From Paracoccaceae bacterium (GTDB taxonomy: Bacteria; Pseudomonadota; Alphaproteobacteria; Rhodobacterales; Rhodobacteraceae): a stretch of DNA of 45,842 nucleotides. Positions within the stretch are counted from its first letter, which is position 1, and the number at the start of each line of letters is the position of its first letter. The stretch spans positions 1-45,842 of the forward strand of contig JACONJ010000029.1 in the NCBI GenBank assembly GCA_014323785.1. The letters are read 5' to 3'. Shown here piece by piece: positions 17,430 to 25,950 of this stretch. The translations under genes were made by a program, and so were the position numbers. The notes under the pieces were generated by a model. The model was not told where the DNA came from and searched no databases. It worked only from the letters and a program-made list of their open reading frames with translations.

Positions 17430-17528
17430 CCCGCACCCCCTGCCAAAATCACAAAACTATATAAACCATGAAACCATGCCTGCCACAACCTGCTTGACAC
17501 AATACGGCCCCCCCGCGAAACTCGTATA
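17430..17528. promoter_or_regulatory. Divergent control region between VapB45 and ImmA/IrrE genes
   Basis: Contains a perfect tandem repeat of AAACCATG at 17463-17470 and 17471-17478, a plausible operator for one of the two flanking HTH proteins. AT-rich TATATA lies beside it toward the antitoxin gene. TTGACA occurs at 17494-17499 on the plus strand but lacks a good -10 partner at normal spacing; TATAAT at 17525 overlaps the ATG. The region from 17494 on is the third member of the scar family seen at 13945 and 16266. Confidence 0.4.
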
Positions 17529-18683
17529 ATGACAACCGCCCCGGTCACCCCCGAATGCCTTCGCCGGGCCGTCGAACGCTCCGGGCGCAGCCGCGCGGAC
17601 CTGCTGGCAAAGTTCCCGAAACTGCCTGAATGGGAACGCGGCGCAAGCCAGCCCACCCTGCGCCAGGCCCAGGCATTCGCCCGCGCGGTTTATGTGCCGG
17701 TCGGTGCGCTGTTTCTGTCCCGCCCCATGGATGCGCCCCTTCCCATCCCCGATTTCCGCACCCTGCCCTCCCGCTCCGTCACAGGCCCCAGCCCGAACCT
17801 GCTGGAGGCGATCTATACCTGCCAGGAACGGCAAAACTGGTATCGCGATTTCGCCCGGGCAACCGGCCAGCCGGAACGGGCCTTCATCGGCGGCGCCACG
17901 CCTGCCACCCCGCCTGCCGCCGCAGCGGCGGACATTGGCAGGACGCTTGGCTTTACCGCCCCGCCCTTTCGCGGCTGCGCAATCTGGGCTGATGCCTTGC
18001 GGATGTTCATCCGCCACGCGGAACAGGCTGGTGTGCTTGTCATGGTCAGCGGGATTGTCAGAAGCAACACCCGCCGCCGCCTTGACGTGGATGAGTTCCG
18101 CGGCTTTGCGCTGGCCGATCCCCTCGCCCCGCTGATCTTCATCAATGGTGCGGACACGAAAGCCGCGCAGATGTTCACGCTTGCCCATGAGCTCGCGCAT
18201 CTCTGGCTGGGGGCAACCGCCCTGTCGAACCCGAACGCGGCACCAGAACCGGGGCGGCAGGAAATGTGGTGTAATGCCGTGGCAGCGGACCTTCTTGTGC
18301 CGATGGGCGCGTTTCGGGAAAGCCTGAACGGGGATGAACCGCGGGTGGACGCGCTGGAACGGCTGGCGCGCCTGTTCAAGGTCAGCGCACTGGTCATCCT
18401 GCGCCGCCTTCTGGATGCGGGCCGGATTGATCACGCCCGGTTCGATCACGAATGGAACGCGGAAATCAAACGCGGGCGGGACCGCGCGGGGCAGGTGCGC
18501 CAAAGCGGCGGCGGCGATTTCCATCGCACCACCCTGTCCCGCGTGGGCCGCCGGTTCGCCCGGGCACTGATCACCAGCACGCTGGAAGGGCAGACACTCT
18601 ATCGGGATGCGTTTCAGATGCTCGGCATCTCCAAAACCGAAACCTTGAACAAACTGGGGCACGCGGCCGGGGTGCTGGAATGA
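17529..18683 (+). CDS. XRE-type HTH and ImmA/IrrE metallo-endopeptidase
   Basis: A 384-residue protein with a compact N-terminal HTH (about 8-60: LRRAVERSGRSRADLLAKFP, WERGASQPTLRQAQAFAR) and a C-terminal M78-family peptidase domain. The zinc motif HELAH is at about 220-224 in FTLAHELAHLWLG, and the NAVAADLLVP segment that supplies further contacts is near 249-258. Such proteins commonly pair with a DUF4411 PIN toxin as the partner or antitoxin. The next gene is indeed DUF4411-like, overlapping by ATGA, but truncated. The catalytic residues are intact. Confidence 0.9.
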   Translation: MTTAPVTPECLRRAVERSGRSRADLLAKFPKLPEWERGASQPTLRQAQAFARAVYVPVGALFLSRPMDAPLPIPDFRTLPSRSVTGPSPNLLEAIYTCQERQNWYRDFARATGQPERAFIGGATPATPPAAAAADIGRTLGFTAPPFRGCAIWADALRMFIRHAEQAGVLVMVSGIVRSNTRRRLDVDEFRGFALADPLAPLIFINGADTKAAQMFTLAHELAHLWLGATALSNPNAAPEPGRQEMWCNAVAADLLVPMGAFRESLNGDEPRVDALERLARLFKVSALVILRRLLDAGRIDHARFDHEWNAEIKRGRDRAGQVRQSGGGDFHRTTLSRVGRRFARALITSTLEGQTLYRDAFQMLGISKTETLNKLGHAAGVLE

Positions 18684-18784
18684 CCCGCTACCTTCTTGAT
18701 ACCAACATTTTTATTCAGGCAAAGAACCTTCATTATGGCCTGGATTTCTGGGATTGGCTGATCGCACAGAATAAGGCCGGCTGA
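18680..18784 (+). pseudogene. Truncated DUF4411 PIN-domain toxin gene (34 codons)
   Basis: Reads MTRYLLDTNIFIQAKN followed by LHYGLDFWDWLIAQNKAG and a stop. This is the N terminus of DUF4411 proteins, which are normally about 150-170 residues, including the first PIN aspartate (LLDTN). The remaining three quarters are absent. The stop codon overlaps the hsdR start as TGATG. The break therefore lies exactly at the junction with hsdR and must come from a recombination that joined the two genes. Confidence 0.85.
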
Positions 18785-21700
18785 TGGCGGTTGTAGCGGA
18801 ACACCATGTCGAACAGGCCGCCCTCGACTGGCTTGCCGAACTTGGCTATACCATCCGCACCGGCGCGGATATCGGGCCCGACGGCCCAACGCCCGAACGC
18901 GCCAGTTCCAGGGATGTCATCCTGTCAGGGCGGCTGTGCGCAGCGGTGGACCGCCTGAACCCCGCCCTCTCGCCCGAGGTCCGCAGCACCGCCCTGCACC
19001 GCGTCGGGCAGGCCGCGCATCCCGACCTGGTCTAGGAAAACCGGCAAACACACGGGTACCTTGTAGAGGGTGTGCCGGTCGAATTCCCCGCACAGGATGG
19101 CGGGCTCACCGGCGATCACGTGCGCCTGATTGATTTTGAGAACCCCGACGCCAATGACTGGCTGGCGGTCAGCCAGTTCACCGTCGTCGAGGGCGGGGCC
19201 GCCCGCAGACCGGATATTGTTCTGTTCGTCAATGGCCTGCCCCTTGCCGTGCTCGAGTTGAAGAGCCCCGGCACCACGCACGCCACGCTTGACGGGGCCT
19301 TTCACCAGATGCAAACCTACAAGGATCAGATTGGCACACTCTTTCGCACCAATGCCGCCCTTGTCATCTCGGACGGAATTAAGGCCCGCATCGGTGCCCT
19401 GACGGCTGATCGCGAACGCTTCATGCCCTGGCGTGCGGATGCCTCGGGCACCCTGGCCGCACAGGGAACCCCCGAACTTGAAACCCTTTTGAACGGGGCC
19501 TTCGCGCAACACCGCTTTCTTCAGCTGATCCGGGATTTCACCGTCTTTGGGGAAACTGGCGGCGGGCTGGTCAAAATTCTGGCGGGCTATCACCAGGTCC
19601 ACGCCGTGCAGGACGCCGTCGTGCGCACCCTGAACGCCGTGTCCCGCGGCGGTGATCGCCGCGCCGGGGTCATCTGGCACACGCAAGGGTCCGGGAAAAG
19701 CCTGCTTATGGCCTTTTACGCCGGGCAGATCGTGAAACACCCGGATATGGAAAACCCCACGCTTGTCATCCTGACAGACCGCAACGACCTGGACGAACAA
19801 TTGTTCACCACCTTTGGCATGTGCCGCACGCTGCTGCGCCAGACGCCCCAACGTGCCAACAGCCGCGCGGAATTGCGCCGGCATCTTGATCGCCCGTCCG
19901 GCGGCGTGATCTTTACGACAATCCAGAAATTTCTGCCCAAAGCGGATGACACCGCCCTTCCGCCCGTCACGGACCGCCGCAATATCGTGGTCATCGCGGA
20001 TGAAGCCCATCGCAGCCAATACGGCTTTGCCGCGCGGCTTGACGGAACCACCGGGGCGGTATCCTACGGATTCGCCAAACATATGCGCGATGCCCTGCCG
20101 AACGCCTCGTTCATCGGGTTTACCGGCACCCCCATCGAGAAGGAGGACGTAAACACCCCGCACGTCTTTGGACCCTACATCAACATCTATGACATCAGCC
20201 GCGCGGTCCGGGATGGGGCCACAGTCCCCATCCACTACGAAAGCCGCCTGGCCCGAATCGACCTTTCCGAAGCGGAACAGCCCCGAATTGACGCCGAATT
20301 GGCCGCATTGACCGAGCAGGCGGGCGAGGACGACCCCAACCGCCCCAGCCGCGCCTACAGCATGGTTGAGGCCGTCGTCGGGGCCGAACGGCGGCTGGCC
20401 CTGATCGCCGCCGATCTGGTGGCCCACGTCGAAGCACGGTTTGAGGCACTGGATGGCAAGGCGATGGTTGTCTGCATGAGCCGCCGGATCTGCGTCGCCC
20501 TCTACAATGCGATCGTGGCACTGCGCCCTGACTGGCACAGTTCACAGGACGCACAGGGTGCCATCAAGATTGTGATGACCGGCAGTGCCGCTGACCCGCC
20601 GGACTGGCAGCCGCATATCGGACAGCACCCCAAGGCCCGGCGCACGCTCCTTGCCCGGCGCGCCAGAGATCCCGCTGACCCGCTTAGGCTGGTCCTTGTC
20701 CGGGACATGTGGCTGACGGGTTTTGACGCCCCCTGCATGCACACCATGTATGTGGACAAACCGATGCAAGGGCACAGCCTGATGCAGGCCATCGCCCGCG
20801 TGAACCGTGTATTCCGGGATAAACCCGCCGGGCTCGTGGTGGATTACATCGGCATTGCCCAAAACCTGAAACTCGCCCTGGGGCAGTATTCCGATGCGGA
20901 CCGCAACCTGACGTGTCTTGATGAGGGCCAGGCGGTCGCCATCCTTCTGGAGAAATACCAGATCGTCCGGGACATGTTCCGCCCCCACGGCAATGGCGGG
21001 TTTGCGTATCGCCCCGCCCTGTCGCCCGGCGCCACGCCCGGCCAGCGCCTGTCCGCAATGGCCGGTGCCGTGGAATGGGTGCTGGCCATGCAGCAGGAAC
21101 AGGCCGCACAGGAACCGGATGAATCGGGCAGGAAACGCGCACATCGCCGATTCTCCGATGCGGTTCTGGCCCTCTCCCGGGCCTATGCCTGTGCGGCGGC
21201 CAGCGATGCCGCGCGCGAAATCAGGGATGAGGTCGCCTTTTTTCAGGCCATTCGGGCCACGCTGGCCCAAAACACGGCAAAAGACAACGGGAAGAGCTCC
21301 GCCGGACACGAACTGGCCATACAGCAGCTTGTCAGCCGCGCGGTCGTTTCAACCGGCATCGTGGATATTCTGTGCGCGGCCGGAATCACCTCTCCCGACA
21401 TATCGATCCTGTCCCAGGATTTTCTGGCAGAACTGCGCCATCTTGATAAGAAAAACCTGGCCCTTGAGGCGTTGCGCAGGCTTATCACCGATGAACTTCG
21501 ATCACGATCACAGCAAAATGTCACCCAGGCCAGGGCATTCCTGGAGCGGTTGCAAACAGCTATCCTGCGCTATCACGCCAATGCCCTGACCACCGTTCAG
21601 GTGCTGGAGCAGCTGATCACCCTGGCGCAGGATATTCGGGCCACCCGTCAGCGCGGCGCAGACGCCGGGCTCGGCGATGACGAAATCGCGTTCTATGATG

Positions 21701-21969
21701 CGCTGGCCGACAATGCAAGTGCCAGGGCCATTATGGGCGACGCGAAATTGCGCATGATCGCGCATAAATTGACGCAAATGATCAAGGACAACGTCACCAT
21801 CGATTGGATACATCACAGCGGCGCACGCGCCAATATCCGCCGTCTGGTTAAACGCATCCTGCGCGAATGCGGATACCCGCCCGACCTGCGGGAAGCTGCC
21901 ATACAGAACGTCCTTCTGCAGGCCGAGGTGCAGTCATGCAACGTCGCCAACGGTCAGGCCCGCGGCTGA
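18784..21969 (+). pseudogene. hsdR: Type I restriction endonuclease subunit HsdR, interrupted by an amber codon
   Basis: Nuclease and translocase subunit of the type I system. Translation from the ATG at 18784 (MAVVAEHHVEQAALDWLAEL) stops at TAG 19033-19035 after 83 codons. The same frame continues [17 protein letters not shown] and stays open to 21969, giving 1061 residues if read through. Downstream are the nuclease motif (PDIVLFVN...LAVLELK), Walker A TQGSGKS, the DEAH box [19 protein letters not shown] and a C-terminal helical region. A GTG at 19072 could restart, but its ribosome site is poorly spaced. One C-to-T change in a CAG codon would explain the stop. HsdM and HsdS could still methylate without it. 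Confidence 0.9.
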
Positions 21970-22123
21970 CACCGGGCCTATTTGCGGCGGCGCGAAACTA
22001 AACCCGCATGCGCACGGTGCGGGGGTGGGGCTGGCCTGATGTCGTGCGGTCGGTTGCCTTGGCCCGTCCGATGCGCCAGAACACCTGATACCGCACCGCA
22101 AAGGCAACCAGAGAGGGCACCGC

Positions 22124-24628
22124 GTGACCGACAGGGCAGATCAGACCGACAGCACGATCATCGCCGAGGGCGTTGATGGGGAACCGATCAAAAGCAACCG
22201 TCGTCTGTTCACTGGCCGGGGGTATCTGTTTATTGCCGCGCTCTCAACACTTTATGCCGCGTTCCACGTGGCGGCACTGAACGGGCTGTCAATCTCGGCC
22301 CTTACCGGAATCAAGATCCCGTTCCTGCCGCAATTTCCGATGGAAACCTGGAACTTCCGCGTGATACACATCGCGGGTGCACTGGCCCTTGGCTTCCTGC
22401 TATTCCGGGCCCGTGCTGTCCACCCGGACCAAGAGCATAAGGAAACCAGGCTTATTACCCTGCTGGCGGCGGGACTGGCCCTGCCCGCCCTGGTGGCGGG
22501 CTATACCGCGTTGCAATTCATCGGATTGATCAATTCGGGTACCCTGCCCGAGATGGGGGGCCTGACAACCTGGATCGCCAGTCCCGGCACCAGGACGTAT
22601 AACCAGGAACTGTACGGGTATGGTATCCCGCTTCTGATCGCTACGTTCGGGGCGATACTTCTTGGCTGGTTCGAACGCCGGGGCGGGGCACTCCTTGCCG
22701 CCTCGGACGTGGTTCTGGCCCTGTGCGGGGGTGTTGTTGCGATATATCTGATCGCGATTTACGGTACCGCCGCGCGAAACGCGGTCGGCACCCCCTTTGT
22801 GCCGATTGGTGTGGCCTTTGCCGCCACGGCGGGGTCTGCCCTGATCCTTGAATTGACGCGTCGCGTGGCGGGCCTTGCGCTGGTGCTTATCACCGGGGTT
22901 TTCCTGGTCTACACTTTCACCGCACACCTGCTGCCCGGCATTCTGGCGGTACAGAACGCCTATAGCTGGCAGCGCTTCTTTGGCCATGTCTACTCGGATG
23001 CGGGTATCCTGGGGCCGACCACGGCGGTGTCCTCAACCTATATCATCCTTTTTATCATCTTCGCCGCCTTCCTGCAGGCCTCAAGGGTCGGTGACTATTT
23101 CGTCAATTTTGCCTTTGCCGCCGCGGGCCGCGCCCGGGGCGGTCCGGCCAAGGTCGCCATCTTTGCCTCTGGCCTGATGGGCATGATCAACGGCACAAGT
23201 GCCGGCAACGTGGTGGCCACAGGGTCGCTGACCATCCCCTTGATGAAAAAGGTCGGCTATCACGGGAAAACCGCTGGCGCGGTCGAGGCCGCCGCCTCCA
23301 CCGGCGGGCAGATCATGCCGCCGATCATGGGGGCCGGTGCCTTCATCATGGCCGAGATCACCGGCATCCCCTATCAGGACATCGCCCTCGCCGCGATCAT
23401 CCCCGCAGTCCTCTACTTCGTGTCGATTTATTTTATGGTCGATTTCGAAGCCGCAAAACTGGGCATGCGCGGACTGCACGAGGATGCATTGCCAAAGGTC
23501 CGCGATATGGCACGGCGGGTATTCCTGTTCCTGCCAATTCTGATCCTGATCATCGCGCTGTTCCTGGGCTATTCCGTGATCCGCGCAGGCACGCTTGCAA
23601 CTGTCGCGGCAGTGGTGGTCAGCTGGGCACTGCCGGAACACTTTTCGCTTACGGCAGGCAAATGGACCGTCCAGCGCCTGCTTGTCCTGGCCATCGCGGC
23701 CCTCTCGGTGGTGATGACGGTCGCCTGGCTGTCCTTCACGTCCGGGGATGGCGGGGGTTCCCCCCCGGCACTGATGCCCAACCTTGTGCTCATCACGGGA
23801 TGTCTGGTGGTGGCAACCCTTGTTTATGCGACCATCCTGGAGGTCACCGGACGCATTGAAAGCGGCCTGGGCCTGCGCGGTATGATCAAGGGACTGGACA
23901 TGGCCGGGGTTATGTCGATCCAGATCATCGCCGTTTGCGCCTGTGCGGGCATTATTGTGGGCGTCATCTCGCTTACAGGTGTCGGCGCGCGCTTCTCCTC
24001 GGTCCTTCTTGATCTCGCAGGGGTCAGCCAGTTTCTGGCACTGGTCTTTGCCATGGTCATCGCGATCCTTCTTGGCATGGGCATGCCCACCACGGCGGCC
24101 TATGCTGTTGCGGCCTCGGTCGTGGCACCGGGTCTGGTGCAACTGGGAATCCCGATGCTGACGGCGCATATCTTCGTCTTCTACTTCGCTGTCGTCTCGG
24201 CCATCACGCCGCCCGTGGCACTGGCAAGTTATGCCGCCGCGGGCATTTCGGGCGCAAATCCGATGCACACCTCGGTGGCGAGCTTCAAGATTGGCATTGC
24301 GGCGTTCATCGTACCCTTCATGATCTTCTATAACAGCGCGCTTCTGATGGACGGCACCTGGCCCGAGATCGGGCGCACAAGTGTTGCCGCTGTCCTGGGC
24401 GTGTTCCTGCTGACCGCTGGCGTTCAGGGCTGGTTCGCAGGTGCGCGGGCGGCGTGGTTTCTGCGCACGGCCCTGCTTCTCGCCGCACTCTGCATGATTG
24501 CGGGCGGATGGCTCCCCAACCTCATCGGAATCGGGATCGCCGGGGGCGTCTTCCTTGTGCAGCGCGTGATCCGCCCCGCCCCGGACGCCATGATCGACGC
24601 CACGATCCCGGTCCGCGGCGCGGATTGA
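22124..24628 (+). CDS. TRAP transporter fused permease (DctQM-type, TAXI group)
   Basis: An 834-residue polytopic inner-membrane protein that combines the small and large TRAP permease parts. Many hydrophobic segments are visible, with family segments SGLMGMINGTSAGNVVATGS, TGGQIMPPIMGAGAFIMAE, FAMVIAILLGMGMPTTAAY and SAITPPVALASYAAAGIS. Fused permeases of this kind normally work with a TAXI-type periplasmic binding protein, but none is encoded here, so the partner must be elsewhere. Substrates are typically organic acids, taken up with sodium. Start GTG at 22124 is supported by GAGAGG six bases before it. It marks the return to host genes after the hsd island. Confidence 0.93.
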   Translation: MTDRADQTDSTIIAEGVDGEPIKSNRRLFTGRGYLFIAALSTLYAAFHVAALNGLSISALTGIKIPFLPQFPMETWNFRVIHIAGALALGFLLFRARAVHPDQEHKETRLITLLAAGLALPALVAGYTALQFIGLINSGTLPEMGGLTTWIASPGTRTYNQELYGYGIPLLIATFGAILLGWFERRGGALLAASDVVLALCGGVVAIYLIAIYGTAARNAVGTPFVPIGVAFAATAGSALILELTRRVAGLALVLITGVFLVYTFTAHLLPGILAVQNAYSWQRFFGHVYSDAGILGPTTAVSSTYIILFIIFAAFLQASRVGDYFVNFAFAAAGRARGGPAKVAIFASGLMGMINGTSAGNVVATGSLTIPLMKKVGYHGKTAGAVEAAASTGGQIMPPIMGAGAFIMAEITGIPYQDIALAAIIPAVLYFVSIYFMVDFEAAKLGMRGLHEDALPKVRDMARRVFLFLPILILIIALFLGYSVIRAGTLATVAAVVVSWALPEHFSLTAGKWTVQRLLVLAIAALSVVMTVAWLSFTSGDGGGSPPALMPNLVLITGCLVVATLVYATILEVTGRIESGLGLRGMIKGLDMAGVMSIQIIAVCACAGIIVGVISLTGVGARFSSVLLDLAGVSQFLALVFAMVIAILLGMGMPTTAAYAVAASVVAPGLVQLGIPMLTAHIFVFYFAVVSAITPPVALASYAAAGISGANPMHTSVASFKIGIAAFIVPFMIFYNSALLMDGTWPEIGRTSVAAVLGVFLLTAGVQGWFAGARAAWFLRTALLLAALCMIAGGWLPNLIGIGIAGGVFLVQRVIRPAPDAMIDATIPVRGAD

Positions 24629-24720
24629 CCTCTGGGTGGCGCGTTTCCCCTTTCGCCTTCCCGAACGACGCCTGCCCGGTCCTGGCCATGATGGCTGGCC
24701 AATGGTACGATGCCACCCTG

Positions 24721-25893
24721 ATGAAGTGCCTTGGCCAGTCCCCCACTGATCCTGCCTTTGTGCAGGATCCCTACCCGTTTTATGCACGGGCCCGCGCCGC
24801 CGGGCCGCTGGTGCATTGGGCCGAGTATGACCTGATCTGTGCCACAACATTTGTGGCGGTGAATACGCTTCTGCGCGACCGCCGCTTTGGCCGGGAAGAA
24901 CCGGAAGAGTTCCGCAAACCCATCCCCGCGCATCTGGCCCCGTTTTACGCGGTCGAGGCGCATTCCATGCTGGAACTGGAGCCACCACGCCACACCCGCC
25001 TCCGCAGCCTGGTTTTGCGCGCCTTCACCTCTCGGCGAATCAAGGGGCTGGCCCCCGAAATCGCCAGCCTGAGCCACGATCTGATCGACCGCTTTCCCGC
25101 CACCCCCTTTGATCTGCTTGACGCCTTCGCGCGCCCCCTGCCTGTCACCATCATCGCCCGGCTGCTGGGCGTGCCCGAAGAAATGGCACCGGACCTGCTG
25201 CGCTGGTCAAACGCGATGGTGGGCATGTATCAGGCGGGCCGCACCCGCGCCGATGAAACTGCCGCCGCAACCGCGGCCGGGGAGTTCGCGGCCTTTATGC
25301 GCAGCTATGCCAATCGCCGCCGCACCACCCCGCGCGACGATCTGATCAGCCATCTGATCGCAGCCAGGGAAGGCGGCACCCGGCTGAGCACCGATGAGCT
25401 GGTCGCCACCTGCATCCTGCTTCTGAACGCCGGGCACGAGGCCACGGTGCATTCCATCGGCAATGCGGTGAAACTGTGCCTGGACACCGGCACCCGGCCG
25501 GGGCCCGATCCGGCACCGATGGTTGAAGAGGTCATGCGATTTGACCCGCCACTCCATCTGTTTACGCGCTTTGCCTATGAAACAATTGAGGTCTTTGGCC
25601 ATACCTTCCGTCGCGGTGATCGGGTTGGCCTGCTTCTTGCCTCGGCCGGTCGGGATGAGGATGCCCAGGCCCAGGCCGCGCGGTTTCTGCCAGCCCGGGA
25701 CACGGGGCCGGGACATCTGGCCTTTGGCGCGGGTCTGCATTTCTGCCTGGGCGCGCCTCTTGCCCGGCTGGAATTGCAGGTCGCCCTGCCGATCTTGTTC
25801 AACCGCTGCCCCGATCTGCGGCTTATGGCCCCGCCCCGCTATGCCGATGTCTATCATTTTCACGGGCTGGAGGCACTGGATGTGGCGCGGTGA
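24721..25893 (+). CDS. Cytochrome P450
   Basis: A soluble 390-residue bacterial P450 (haem monooxygenase). The haem-thiolate motif is FGAGLHFCLGAPLAR with the ligand cysteine at about 342. The I-helix AGHEATVH and the ExxR of the K-helix (EEVMRFDPP) are intact. The N terminus from 24721 reads MKCLGQSPTDPAFVQDPYPF, typical of P450s in this group; the frame is open upstream but those codons overlap the TRAP gene and look like shadow sequence. No ferredoxin or reductase gene is adjacent. Substrate unknown. Confidence 0.9.
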   Translation: MKCLGQSPTDPAFVQDPYPFYARARAAGPLVHWAEYDLICATTFVAVNTLLRDRRFGREEPEEFRKPIPAHLAPFYAVEAHSMLELEPPRHTRLRSLVLRAFTSRRIKGLAPEIASLSHDLIDRFPATPFDLLDAFARPLPVTIIARLLGVPEEMAPDLLRWSNAMVGMYQAGRTRADETAAATAAGEFAAFMRSYANRRRTTPRDDLISHLIAAREGGTRLSTDELVATCILLLNAGHEATVHSIGNAVKLCLDTGTRPGPDPAPMVEEVMRFDPPLHLFTRFAYETIEVFGHTFRRGDRVGLLLASAGRDEDAQAQAARFLPARDTGPGHLAFGAGLHFCLGAPLARLELQVALPILFNRCPDLRLMAPPRYADVYHFHGLEALDVAR

Positions 25894-25903
25894 AAATCGG
25901 ATG

Positions 25904-25923
25904 AATCCGCAACCAGGCGGATT
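25904..25923. terminator. Hairpin between convergent P450 and uvrA
   Basis: AATCCGC (25904-25910) pairs with GCGGATT (25917-25923) around a 6-base loop, just after the P450 stop and before the end of uvrA. No T-run follows, so termination is inferred from position only. Confidence 0.35.
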
Positions 25924-25950
25924 TGACCCCTGTTCCGCTACACGGCCATT

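Noticed and set aside
17525-17530. TATAAT as the -10 element of the ImmA gene
   Set aside because: It overlaps the ATG at 17529 and is 25 bp from TTGACA, too far for a normal sigma-70 promoter.
18925-20538. 537-codon minus-strand frame opposite hsdR
   Set aside because: It mirrors the hsdR helicase region and has no motif of its own.
23081-24988. 635-codon minus-strand frame opposite the TRAP permease
   Set aside because: A highly charged, histidine- and arginine-rich sequence typical of the reverse of a membrane-protein gene.
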